This document shows, piece by piece, positions 43,504-52,263 of a stretch of 64,000 nucleotides of DNA. The position numbers and the translations under genes were made by a program. The stretch's first letter is position 1. Every line of letters starts with the position of its first letter. The notes beneath the pieces were generated by a model. The model was given only the letters and a program-made list of their open reading frames with translations, was not told the DNA's origin and searched no databases. Source of the DNA: Elstera sp043721315 (GTDB lineage: Bacteria; Pseudomonadota; Alphaproteobacteria; Elsterales; Elsteraceae); contig JAYSQZ010000026.1 of NCBI GenBank assembly GCA_043721315.1, forward strand, positions 29,409-93,408. The letters are read 5' to 3'.

Positions 43504-44808
43504 TCAGCCACGCCGCGCCAACGGCACGAAGGGGCGTTCGACCGAACCCGTGTAAAGCTGGCGTGGGCGACCAATCTTTTGCCCCGGATCTTCGATCATT
43601 TCCTTCCACTGGCTGATCCAGCCAACGGTGCGAGCGACCGCGAAGAGCACCGTGAACATCGACGTTGGGAAGCCCATCGCGCGCAGGATGATACCCGAAT
43701 AGAAATCGACGTTCGGGTACAGCTTGCGTTCAACGAAATATTCATCCTCTAGCGCAACCCGCTCCAACTCTCTCGCCAGATCAAGCAGTGGATCTTTAAT
43801 GTTCAGCGTTTCGAGAACTTCGTAACAGGTCTGCTGCATTACTTTAGCGCGGGGGTCGTAGTTTTTATAAACCCGATGGCCAAAGCCCATCAGGCGGAAA
43901 CTGTCGTTCTTGTCTTTAGCGCGCTTCACAAATTCGGGGATATTATTCTTATGGCCGATTTGCTGAAGCATGGTCAGCACGGCTTCGTTGGCACCACCAT
44001 GCGCCGGACCCCACAGCGAGGCAATCCCCGCAGCGATACAGGCAAACGGATTTGCGCCCGAGGAACCTGCGAGGCGCACCGTAGAGGTGGAAGCATTCTG
44101 CTCGTGATCGGCGTGCAGAATTAGAATGCGGTCCATCGCGCGGCTGAGAACCGGGTTGTTTTTCCAGGTTTCGCACGGCACGGCAAACAGCATCCGCATG
44201 AAGTTTTCTGAATAGGAAAGCTCATTGCTTGGGTACACTGTGGGTTGACCGACTGAATACTTATAGGCCATTGCCGCCAGGGTTGGCATTTTTGCGATCA
44301 AGCGGTGCGCCGCGATCATGCGTTGGTGCGGGTCGTTGATGTCAGTTGAATCATGGTAGAAAGCCGACATGGCCCCGACTAGCCCGCACATGATTGCCAT
44401 CGGGTGAGCATCCCGACGAAAGCCGCGCAGGAAGAACTGCATCTGCTCATGCACCATCGTGTGATAGGTGATGGCGTGATCGAATTCTTGCTTTTCGTTG
44501 GCCTTGGGCAATTCGCCATTCAGCAGCAGGTAACAGACTTCAAGGAAGTCGCTTTGTTCCGCAAGATCGGCGATTTTATAACCGCGATGCAGCAGAACGC
44601 CTTCGTCCCCGTCGATATACGTAATGGTGCTTTCGCACGAGCCAGTGGCCATAAAGCCCGGATCGTAAGTGAAGTAACCAAGTTGAGGGTAGAGAGCGCG
44701 GATATCAATAACTTCCGGCCCAAGCGTTCCCGGAAGTACCGGAAACTCAGCCGATTTACCCGTAGAATTATCGGTAATCGTCACCGTTTTCTTTGGTGTG
44801 TCACTCAT
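43504..44808 (-). CDS. gltA: Citrate synthase (type II, hexameric bacterial form)
   Basis: Condenses acetyl-CoA with oxaloacetate at the entry of the TCA cycle. The 434-residue protein carries the active-site His motifs LHADHEQNASTSTVRLAGSS and GFGHRVYKNYDPRAKV and the catalytic Asp near residue 380. The N-terminal extension (TVTITDNSTGKSAEFPVLPG) is that of the Gram-negative hexameric type that NADH can inhibit. ATG at 44808 was chosen over a TTG three codons earlier. It is downstream of gltX on the same strand. Confidence 0.97.
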   Translation of the reverse strand: MSDTPKKTVTITDNSTGKSAEFPVLPGTLGPEVIDIRALYPQLGYFTYDPGFMATGSCESTITYIDGDEGVLLHRGYKIADLAEQSDFLEVCYLLLNGELPKANEKQEFDHAITYHTMVHEQMQFFLRGFRRDAHPMAIMCGLVGAMSAFYHDSTDINDPHQRMIAAHRLIAKMPTLAAMAYKYSVGQPTVYPSNELSYSENFMRMLFAVPCETWKNNPVLSRAMDRILILHADHEQNASTSTVRLAGSSGANPFACIAAGIASLWGPAHGGANEAVLTMLQQIGHKNNIPEFVKRAKDKNDSFRLMGFGHRVYKNYDPRAKVMQQTCYEVLETLNIKDPLLDLARELERVALEDEYFVERKLYPNVDFYSGIILRAMGFPTSMFTVLFAVARTVGWISQWKEMIEDPGQKIGRPRQLYTGSVERPFVPLARRG

Positions 44809-44905
44809 CTCTCTCAATCCCCTTTATATTTTGGACCTTTTCTACCGTAAACGATCGAAGTGGTACCCGTTCGGTATCGACCCTCCCCAGGGCCTTCGTT
44901 AGGTC

Positions 44906-46309
44906 TTAAGGCGTAGCAACGACATCGGCAATCCGGCCACAGGCTTCGCTCTGGCCTAAAATCTCCAGAACATCGAAGATCGGCGGTGAAACTGTGCTGC
45001 CGGTCAGAGCGGCGCGCAGCGGTTGCGCCAGATCACCCAGTTTAGCAGACAGCGTTTCGGCCAGCGCCCGGATTGTGGCTTCCAATGCGTCAGCAGTCCA
45101 GTCGCTTTGCGCTTGAAGCGCAATGAGCGCCTGCGACACGAGGTCTCGGTGCTTTTCTAAAACCGCTGCCGCTTTCGCATCTACCGCGAGCGGGCGGGCT
45201 TTGAGGTAAAACAGCGCGCCCTCGGCCAGTTCTACCAGGGTTTTCGCGCGCGGCTGCAAGCCGGGAATGGCCCGCAGCAGCAGGGCCGTTTCGGCCTCCC
45301 TCAGCGCTCGGCCCAGCTTATCGGCGACCAAGGGCACGACAGCGGGCAGCAAAGCCTCCGGCGTCGCCTCTTTCATATAGTGGCCGTTGACGTTGGCGAG
45401 CTTGACGAAATCGAAACGCGACGGGGCGCGGCCCACGGCGGTAATATCGAACAGGCTAATAGCGCGGTCGGTGCTAATCACCTCTTCATCGCCATGGCCC
45501 CAGCCAAGGCGCAGCAGATAGTTCCGCATCGCTTCCGGCAGATACCCCATTGCCTCATAGGCTTCGACACCCAAGGCACCGTGGCGTTTAGAGAGTTTTG
45601 CCCCATCCGGCCCGTGGATGAGCGGAATATGCGCGAAACTCGGAACACCCCAATCCATCGCCCGGTAAAGCTGCACTTGGCGGAAGGTATTGGTTAAATG
45701 ATCGTCGCCACGAATAACGTGGGTAATGTCCATATCATGATCATCGACGACCACCGACAGCATATAGGTGGGCGTGCCATCGGCGCGCAGCATCACCATA
45801 TCATCAAGCTGAGCATTGGCGACGGTCACAGAACCTTGCACTTGATCGCTAATCGTCGTCTCGCCCGTTTGCGGCGCTTTCAGGCGGATAACGAAGGGGG
45901 TGTTCGCGGGGGCTTCGCGGGGGTCGCGGTCGCGCCAGCGGCCATCGTAGCGCACGGGCTGGCCTGCGGCACGTTGGGCTTCGCGCATCGCCTCCAACTC
46001 TTCCGGCGTTGCGTAGCAGCGGTAGGCGCGGCCTTGGGCGAGAAGCTGATTGGCAACTTCGGCATGGCGGTGCGCGCGCGCGAACTGGAACACCACATCG
46101 CCATCCCAATCAAGCCCCAGCCACTTCAGGCCCTTCATAATCGCCTCGACCGCTTCGGGCGTAGAGCGCTGCCTGTCGGTATCTTCAATCCGCAGCAGGA
46201 ATTTTCCACCTAAATGCCGTGCGTATAGCCAGTTGAACAGCGCCGTGCGTCCGCCGCCGATATGCAGGAAGCCTGTAGGTGAGGGGGCGAAGCGGGTAAC
46301 GATGCTCAT
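44906..46309 (-). CDS. gltX: Glutamate--tRNA ligase
   Basis: Class I synthetase. The 467-residue protein has the HIGH-like motif as HIGG (SPTGFLHIGGGRTALFNW) and the KMSKS-like motif KLSKRHGALG near residue 240. In bacteria lacking GlnRS this enzyme also charges tRNA(Gln) for GatCAB; many alphaproteobacteria carry two GluRS copies, and whether this copy is the general one cannot be told. It runs toward gltA, and comEC diverges from it over a 188-base gap. Confidence 0.97.
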   Translation of the reverse strand: MSIVTRFAPSPTGFLHIGGGRTALFNWLYARHLGGKFLLRIEDTDRQRSTPEAVEAIMKGLKWLGLDWDGDVVFQFARAHRHAEVANQLLAQGRAYRCYATPEELEAMREAQRAAGQPVRYDGRWRDRDPREAPANTPFVIRLKAPQTGETTISDQVQGSVTVANAQLDDMVMLRADGTPTYMLSVVVDDHDMDITHVIRGDDHLTNTFRQVQLYRAMDWGVPSFAHIPLIHGPDGAKLSKRHGALGVEAYEAMGYLPEAMRNYLLRLGWGHGDEEVISTDRAISLFDITAVGRAPSRFDFVKLANVNGHYMKEATPEALLPAVVPLVADKLGRALREAETALLLRAIPGLQPRAKTLVELAEGALFYLKARPLAVDAKAAAVLEKHRDLVSQALIALQAQSDWTADALEATIRALAETLSAKLGDLAQPLRAALTGSTVSPPIFDVLEILGQSEACGRIADVVATP

Positions 46310-46497
46310 AGAGAATCCATAACTACAAAGAATAAGTGGTATTGCCTTAGCATGTTGCGCGGCACAACGAAACCCGATTATCGGAGCCGAACGGTCTGGA
46401 CAGGATTGCTAAATACGTAATGATACCATTGGATATTCCGTAGTGGGGGCGCATCTCCCCGACTTAATCCCGCTCGCCAGCAGGAGTATAGCATCCG

Positions 46498-48609
46498 ATG
46501 CGAACGGCACCGATCCAGCTTTTGTGGGGGCATTGGCTCGCCCACTGGTTTGGGATTCGTCAAAGCCTAACCGGGCTGTGGGCAGCGCAGGCGGATCGTT
46601 TCGGTTTGTGGGTGCCGGGATGCTTGGGGCTGGGCATCGGCCTGTTCTTTGCCCTGCCACGCGATCCTCCCCTGTGGACGCTGGCGGGGCCGGGGGTGGG
46701 GTTGCTCGCGCTCTTCTTCACCCGGCGAACCGAGACGTGGGTTATTCTGAGCCTGCGGGCGGTGTTTTTTGTGAGTTGCGGGTTTGCGAGCGCACAGTGC
46801 CAGAGCCTTCTAACCGCGCCGGTCGGTCTCGCTTGGCCCTTATCCGCGCAATGGTATGAGGCGGAGGTGGTGGCCGTGGGGCGCACCGATGCGGGCCATC
46901 GCCTCACCTTAGCCAAGGTCACGCGGGCGGGGGCAGCAGTGCCGGAGGTTGGAGGGGGCCGCCTTCGGCTATCGCTTCGGTCGGGAGAAGTGCCGCCTGT
47001 TGGCGCGCGGGTGCGCGTTCGGGCCGTACTTAACCCCGTGCCGCCGCCGTTGGTTCCGGGCGGTTTTGATTCGCGGTTGGCGCAGTATTTTCAGGGGATC
47101 GTCGGCCACGGCAGTATTTATGCGCTGGAGGTTCAGGCAGGCGCGACCCCGGCACGCTTAACGGAATGGCGTCAAGCCCTTGCCGCGCGCATTCGCCAAA
47201 CCGTGCCGGGCGTCGCGGGAGAAATTACCATTGCGCTGGCGATTGGCGACCAGAGCGGGATTGCCGCCCCCGTGCGTGCTGCGATGCGGGATAGCGGTTT
47301 AACGCACATCCTCTCGATCAGCGGTCTGCACATCGGCCTGGTTGCGGCTTTGGCGATGGTCGTTACCCGGCGCGGCCTGGCGCTGGTGCCTGCGCTTGCT
47401 TTGCGGCTCGATACCAAGAAACTCGCGGTGTGGCCCACGGCACTGTTGGTGCTGCTCTACGGCGTGCTGGCGGGGTGGGACGTGCCGGTTCAGCGCTCGG
47501 TGATTATGACCGGCGTCGTGTTGCTGGCAATTTTGCTGGACCGCACGCCGCTTACCCTGCGAACAGTGGCCGTTGCTGGGGTTCTAGTGCTGTTGGGGTC
47601 GCCCGAAGCGCTGCTGAACCCCGGCTTTCAAATGTCGTTCGCGGCGGTTATTGCGCTGATTGCGGGGTATGAGGTAATCGGGCCGTGGCTATCCAACCTG
47701 CGCGCGGCCTATGGCGGGGTTTTGGGGCCAGTGATTACAGTTGGCTCGGCCCTACTCACCTCGCTGGTGGCAACGCTGGCGACCGCGCCGTTCACGGCCT
47801 TTCATTTCCACACGGTTGCCCTCTACGGCATTCTGGCTAATCTGCTGGCAATTCCGCTGACGGGGCTGGTGATTATGCCGGGGGTAGTGCTGGGCTTCCT
47901 GCTGCTGCCGTTCGGGGCCGATGGTTGGGGCTGGGCACTGGCGGGCTGGGGGATCGAGGGGCTAACAGGTCTGGCGGTACTGATTGCGGCGCTGCCTGGG
48001 GCGTCAATCCCGGTTCCGGCGTTTTCGGAAACGGTGCTTCTGCTAATCGTTGGCGCGGGGTTATGGGCGTGCCTCTGGTCAGGGCCGCTGCGCTGGGGCG
48101 CGCTCGCGCCCTTCGGTTTGGCGTTGGGGCTGGCGGCGCTTGCGCCGAAACCGCTGTTCTTGGTTGGCGGCACCGAGGCGACGTTGGCCATGCCGCGCGC
48201 CGATGGGGTTGTGGAGATTTTTGGGGCGACGCCCCAATCTCTCCCCGCCCGCGCGCTCGGCGCGTCCCTAGCCGCAAAATCTATTATCGCAATGGGCGGC
48301 GAGGGCAGCCTTGCCACCTGCGATCCGTGGGGCTGCCGTTTTCCCACTGCCTACGGCCCGCTGGCGTTCACCCGGCACCCCGCAGCGTTGGCGCACGACT
48401 GCCGAGAGGTTTGGGGGCTTATTGCCTCAGCCCCCATCCGCACTCCATGCCCGGCCCCCGCTTGGGTTCAGTCTCGCACTCAGTTAAAACGGCTCTCGCC
48501 ACTGCGGGTAGAGCTTGTCGACGGAAAACCGCAACTTTCCCCAACCCGCCACACGGGCCGCCGGTGGATGCCGCCCGCGCCCGAACGGCGAGCGGTTGCC
48601 GCTCAGTAA
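46498..48609 (+). CDS. comEC: ComEC/Rec2 DNA uptake channel
   Basis: Membrane channel for single-stranded DNA entry. The 703-residue protein has an N-terminal OB-like DUF4131 part and the Competence domain with about ten membrane segments, including SGLTHILSISGLHIGLVAAL and ALLNPGFQMSFAAVIALIAG. There is no clear beta-lactamase-like nuclease domain at the C-terminus; the last 130 residues are a short soluble domain (GGEGSLATCDPWGCRF). Its stop overlaps that of lexA by 7 bases. With dprA it hints at retained DNA uptake, but no pseudopilus genes are seen. Neighbour order comEC-lexA-moeA-moaC is conserved in related bacteria. Confidence 0.94.
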   Translation: MRTAPIQLLWGHWLAHWFGIRQSLTGLWAAQADRFGLWVPGCLGLGIGLFFALPRDPPLWTLAGPGVGLLALFFTRRTETWVILSLRAVFFVSCGFASAQCQSLLTAPVGLAWPLSAQWYEAEVVAVGRTDAGHRLTLAKVTRAGAAVPEVGGGRLRLSLRSGEVPPVGARVRVRAVLNPVPPPLVPGGFDSRLAQYFQGIVGHGSIYALEVQAGATPARLTEWRQALAARIRQTVPGVAGEITIALAIGDQSGIAAPVRAAMRDSGLTHILSISGLHIGLVAALAMVVTRRGLALVPALALRLDTKKLAVWPTALLVLLYGVLAGWDVPVQRSVIMTGVVLLAILLDRTPLTLRTVAVAGVLVLLGSPEALLNPGFQMSFAAVIALIAGYEVIGPWLSNLRAAYGGVLGPVITVGSALLTSLVATLATAPFTAFHFHTVALYGILANLLAIPLTGLVIMPGVVLGFLLLPFGADGWGWALAGWGIEGLTGLAVLIAALPGASIPVPAFSETVLLLIVGAGLWACLWSGPLRWGALAPFGLALGLAALAPKPLFLVGGTEATLAMPRADGVVEIFGATPQSLPARALGASLAAKSIIAMGGEGSLATCDPWGCRFPTAYGPLAFTRHPAALAHDCREVWGLIASAPIRTPCPAPAWVQSRTQLKRLSPLRVELVDGKPQLSPTRHTGRRWMPPAPERRAVAAQ

Positions 48610-49313
48610 CGTCGCAATAGCCCAACGAGTTTGCCTTGAATCCGCACGCGATCCGGCCCGAAAATGCGGGTTTCATAGGCTTTATTGGCAGGCTCCAGCG
48701 CGATGGAAGCCCCTTTACGGCGCAGGCGCTTCAGCGTTACTTCCTGATCGTCCACCAGTGCAACGATGATCGTGCCGGTTTCGGCAGTATCGCAGCGGTG
48801 AATGATCGTGATGTCGCCATCGAGAATCCCCGCTTCGATCATCGAATCCCCGGCAACTTCAAGTGCGTAATGGTCGCCCTTGCCTACCAAGTGATTGGGA
48901 ATATCTATCATCGCCGTGTCGCGGGTCGCCTCAATCGGCAAACCGGCGGCGATGCGGCCATAGAGCGGCAAACTAGTGTGATTAGCGGCGGCCCGCGCGA
49001 TGAAGGCCGTCGCGACTGGGCTTCGCATCAGTGTTACCGGCATGGCTGCCGCAGCCTCGGGACTCAGAATGCTGGGTGCTGGTTGCGGGTTCGCGGCGGC
49101 TTCCGGTAAGCGCAGAATTTCAAGGGCACGCGCCCGGTGCGGCAGGCGACGAATGAAGCCACGTTCCTCAAGCCCAGTAATGAGCCGATGAATGCCGGAT
49201 TTAGAGCGCAGGTCGAGCGCTTCACGCATTTCATCGAACGACGGAGACACGCCGGTTTCCGCCAAACGCCGATGAATGTACAGCAAAAGCTCGTGCTGTT
49301 TGGGGGTGAGCAT
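48603..49313 (-). CDS. lexA: SOS repressor LexA
   Basis: Represses the SOS regulon until RecA stimulates its self-cleavage. The 236-residue protein has a winged-helix N-terminus (TPKQHELLLYIHRRLAETGV, SFDEMREALDLRSKSGIHRL) and the S24 protease domain: cleavage site Ala123-Gly124 (GRIAAGLP), nucleophile Ser157 in GDSMIEAGIL, and Lys195. The 236-residue length is typical of alphaproteobacterial LexA, which has a longer linker. It is downstream of moeA on the same strand and convergent with comEC. Confidence 0.97.
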   Translation of the reverse strand: MLTPKQHELLLYIHRRLAETGVSPSFDEMREALDLRSKSGIHRLITGLEERGFIRRLPHRARALEILRLPEAAANPQPAPSILSPEAAAAMPVTLMRSPVATAFIARAAANHTSLPLYGRIAAGLPIEATRDTAMIDIPNHLVGKGDHYALEVAGDSMIEAGILDGDITIIHRCDTAETGTIIVALVDDQEVTLKRLRRKGASIALEPANKAYETRIFGPDRVRIQGKLVGLLRRY

Positions 49314-49342
49314 TGCCCGCCGCTCCTGTCCGGTTGAATCCT

Positions 49343-49358
49343 GTTCTGTTCTATGTTC
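49343..49358 (-). promoter_or_regulatory. Candidate LexA operator upstream of lexA
   Basis: Three direct GTTC half-sites (plus-strand 49343, 49348 and 49355) in 16 bases, 30-45 bases upstream of the lexA start. Alphaproteobacterial LexA is known to bind GTTC-N7-GTTC. Here the outer pair is spaced by 8 and the middle one gives spacings of 1 and 3, so the site is not the textbook form. Position fits autoregulation. Confidence 0.35.
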
Positions 49359-49373
49359 ATTCGCGGCCTCCCG

Positions 49374-50597
49374 TCAAGTAGGAAGAGAACCTGCCGGGAA
49401 CAAAATTATCGAAACTAAGTCCCCTGGGGCTTTTCCGGGATCGTGGGGCGGGCGCACCAGTAATCCATCGGCGTCCGCGAGAACATTCATCATCGCACTG
49501 TCCTGCACGGGGAGTGGTACGACAGCGCCATCCATCACCCGCGCCCGCACGTAATCTTGCCGCTCGTCATTGGGGGCAAGCGTTATGCCGAGCGGGAGTT
49601 GCGCCATTGGCAATTCCCGGCGCGGCAGCCCGAGCAAGCGTTCGATGCAGGGTTTCAGGAATAGCAAGGCGCACACAATGGTAGAAACGGGGTTCCCCGG
49701 CAGTCCCAGAAAGGGCCTATTGCCCAAACGCCCAAAAATCAGCGGTTTGCCGGGGCGCAAGGCCAGTTTCCAAAAGCTCACGGAAAGCCCGACCGCGCCG
49801 AGGCCCTGCTGCACTAAATCATGATCCCCGACCGACGCGCCCCCCGTGGTCAACACCAAATCGCAGCCCGCCGCATTCTTCGCGGCATCGGCTAAGCCTT
49901 CGAGCGTATCCGGCACGATGGGCAGCACGATAGGTTCGCCCCCAAAACTGCGAATAAGGGCGGCCAGCGCGTAAGTGTTGGAACTCACAATGTGTCCCGG
50001 CCCAAGCGGATCGCCGGGGCGGCGCACTTCGTCCCCCGTCGCCAGAATCGCGACACGCGGGCGGCGACGCACTGTTACCCACGGGTGGCCCGCAGCGGCA
50101 ATCACGCCGATACGCCGGGCGGTAAGCTGCGTATCGGCCTTGGCAATGAGCGCGCCCGTGCAAAAATCGAGGCCCGCCGCACGCACGTTCTTTCCCGGTA
50201 CGGGCAGCGCGTGCAGATGCACCGTTTCGCCGTTGCGCGCGGCATTCTCCTGAATAACCACTGTATTGGCCCCGGCAGGGAGGGGGGCACCGGTGAAAAT
50301 CCGCGCGGCCTCCCCCGCGCCCACCGTGCCATTCCACGGGTGGCCTGCGGGAATTTCGGCGACGATGCGGAGCGCGAGCGGTGTTGTTCCAAAATCTGCC
50401 GACCGTACCGCCCACCCATCCATCGCCGAAACCGCCTGGGGCGGCTGCGTGTGGCGCGCGATGATCGGCTCGGCGAGAACCCGGCCTGCGGCGTCCAGCA
50501 GCGACACATCCTCGCACCCCACCGGGCTGAACCCATCAAGGGCGGCGTGAAGCTGATTGAGCGCCGTTTCCACTGGCATCAGCGGCGGGCGGCTCAT
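49374..50597 (-). CDS. moeA: Molybdopterin molybdenumtransferase
   Basis: Inserts molybdate into adenylated molybdopterin. The 407-residue protein has the family domains: the N-terminal part with MDGWAVRSADFG, the domain with GTGDEVRRPGD-like motif (ILATGDEVRRPGDPLGPGHI), TTGGASVGDHDLV, and KPLIFGRLGNRPFLGLPGNP. It overlaps moaC by 4 bases (ATGA) and lies 60 bases upstream of lexA. Together with moaC it marks the molybdenum cofactor module. Confidence 0.97.
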   Translation of the reverse strand: MSRPPLMPVETALNQLHAALDGFSPVGCEDVSLLDAAGRVLAEPIIARHTQPPQAVSAMDGWAVRSADFGTTPLALRIVAEIPAGHPWNGTVGAGEAARIFTGAPLPAGANTVVIQENAARNGETVHLHALPVPGKNVRAAGLDFCTGALIAKADTQLTARRIGVIAAAGHPWVTVRRRPRVAILATGDEVRRPGDPLGPGHIVSSNTYALAALIRSFGGEPIVLPIVPDTLEGLADAAKNAAGCDLVLTTGGASVGDHDLVQQGLGAVGLSVSFWKLALRPGKPLIFGRLGNRPFLGLPGNPVSTIVCALLFLKPCIERLLGLPRRELPMAQLPLGITLAPNDERQDYVRARVMDGAVVPLPVQDSAMMNVLADADGLLVRPPHDPGKAPGDLVSIILFPAGSLPT

Positions 50598-51070
50598 GCT
50601 TGGCTAAACTCGCCAGATTTGCCGCCCGCTTTATGGATTAGGCGCAGGTCGGTGATCTGCATTCCCTTATCGCGCGCCTTGCACATATCATAGACGGTGA
50701 GGGCGGCGACGGAGGCAGCGGTAAGGGCTTCCATCTCAACCCCGGTTTTGCCGGAGAGTTTGCAGGTGGCCGTAATCTCGACACTGTTTGCCGCTGGGTC
50801 CAGCGTGAGATCGACGGTGACGGAGGTGAGCGCCAGCGGATGACACAGCGGAATAAGGTCCGGCGTGCGTTTGGCCGCCATAATCCCGGCAAGTCGGGCG
50901 ACGGCGAGAACATCGCCCTTGCCGATTTGGCCTTGGGCAATCGCCGCTAGGGTTTCCGGCTGCATCATTACGCGCGCGGCGGCGGTTGCGGTGCGGGCGG
51001 TGATGGCTTTATCGGTGACATCGACCATCACCGCGCGGCCTTCGCTATCGAAATGTGTGAAATTGCTCAT
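50594..51070 (-). CDS. moaC: Cyclic pyranopterin monophosphate synthase MoaC
   Basis: Makes cyclic pyranopterin monophosphate, first stable intermediate of the molybdenum cofactor. The 158-residue protein starts FTHFDSEGRAVMVDVTDKAI and has RTPDLIPLCHPLALTSVTVD, the KTGVEMEALTAASVAALTVY motif and the conserved Lys in DMCKARDKGMQITDL. The ATG at 51070 was chosen; in-frame sequence upstream to 51562 is the reverse of the neighbour and is not part of it. In related genomes trpC/trpD lie upstream of moaC; here the divergent deacetylase gene starts 60 bases away. Confidence 0.97.
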   Translation of the reverse strand: MSNFTHFDSEGRAVMVDVTDKAITARTATAAARVMMQPETLAAIAQGQIGKGDVLAVARLAGIMAAKRTPDLIPLCHPLALTSVTVDLTLDPAANSVEITATCKLSGKTGVEMEALTAASVAALTVYDMCKARDKGMQITDLRLIHKAGGKSGEFSQA

Positions 51071-51129
51071 ACAAGGGTTTATAGCAGGGGCAATGACGGC
51101 TGACGAGATTGACGCCCCAGGAAACCAGT

Positions 51130-52263
51130 ATGAACCAAGACGATCTTTTTGAGGCTCCTCCCGCGAAAACCCCGTTGAGCACTCGCTGGCAGCATGGCTG
51201 GCGTGGCCAAAGCCTGACCGTGGCGGCCCTGCTGCTCGGCGGTATCGGCGCGGGGTTGGTGACAGGCACGCTTCTGCGCCCGAAAGCATTGCCGCCGACC
51301 GTGGCACTTCTGCCGCAAGTTTTCTCCGAAGCCGCTGAACCCGACGCGCCCGATACCGGCGCATTAGGGCCGGATGCCGTAAGTCCGCCCCCTTCAACGC
51401 CCGTTCATGCGATGCCGGACACGCCGCCGACAGCACCCCCCGAAGAGGAGAGCGAAACGCTGGCCGCCCTGCCGCTGCCGCCCCCACCGACAAAGCCGAT
51501 TGTGCTGCCAGCGCCTTACGCCGGCACTCAGCCACCTTGGCGGCGCTATGCCGTCGCGGCACCGCCCAGCGAAGGCCGGGCGAAAGTGGTCATCGTGATC
51601 GACGATATGGGGGTGGATAGGGGGCGTTCGGCGCAAACGGTCGCCCTGCCAGGGCCGTTAACGCTATCGTACTTGCCCTATGGTCAGCACCTTCCCGCAC
51701 AAACGGCAGAAGCCCATCAGCGCGGGCACGAGTTGATGGTGCATATGCCGATGCAACCTTCCTTGCCGATGGACCCTGGCCCGGACGCGCTGACGGTGGC
51801 CCTCTCGCCGGAAGAAGTGCAGCGGCGGGTTCGCAGCAATCTCGGAAAATTTGAGGGGTATGTGGGCATCAACAATCATATGGGCAGCCGCTTTACCACT
51901 TGGGAAGCGGGGATGACTCCGGTGATCGCCGAGTTGCGCGCGCGCGGGCTATTGTGGCTCGATAGCCGGACCTCGCCCAAATCGGTGGGAACGGCGCTGG
52001 CGCAAAAAATGGCGGTGCCGAATATCGACCGCGACGTGTTCTTAGACGACGACCCGTCGCTAGAGAACGTGCGGAAGCAGTTGCAACACCTGGAAGCCGT
52101 GGCGTTACGGACTGGCAAGGGCGTCGCCATTGGTCATCCCAAAGACAATACGATTGCCGCCCTCAAAGAATGGCTGCCAACGCTGCCCGGTAAGGGCCTC
52201 GTGCTCGTGCCGATCACCGCTGTGGTGAAGGCCCCCGCCGCGCGCAGCGTTAGCTTGCCTTAG
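51130..52263 (+). CDS. Divergent polysaccharide deacetylase family protein
   Basis: A 377-residue protein anchored by one N-terminal membrane segment (LTVAALLLGGIGAGLVTGTL) followed by a Pro-rich linker to about residue 140 and a NodB-like (divergent polysaccharide deacetylase, YibQ type) domain. The domain shows VVIVIDDMGVDRGRSAQTVA, GHELMVHMPMQPSLPMDPGP and VGINNHMGSRFTTWEAGMTP, then TGKGVAIGHPKDNT. Family members act on envelope glycans and pair with cell-envelope genes; the true substrate is unknown. ATG 51130 has AGGAAA before it. Its stop overlaps the convergent matB stop by 14 bases. Confidence 0.88.
   Translation: MNQDDLFEAPPAKTPLSTRWQHGWRGQSLTVAALLLGGIGAGLVTGTLLRPKALPPTVALLPQVFSEAAEPDAPDTGALGPDAVSPPPSTPVHAMPDTPPTAPPEEESETLAALPLPPPPTKPIVLPAPYAGTQPPWRRYAVAAPPSEGRAKVVIVIDDMGVDRGRSAQTVALPGPLTLSYLPYGQHLPAQTAEAHQRGHELMVHMPMQPSLPMDPGPDALTVALSPEEVQRRVRSNLGKFEGYVGINNHMGSRFTTWEAGMTPVIAELRARGLLWLDSRTSPKSVGTALAQKMAVPNIDRDVFLDDDPSLENVRKQLQHLEAVALRTGKGVAIGHPKDNTIAALKEWLPTLPGKGLVLVPITAVVKAPAARSVSLP

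Noticed and set aside
50594..51562. Longer moaC start at 51562
   Set aside because: The extra 164 residues read through the opposite strand of the deacetylase gene; family homology begins at 51070.
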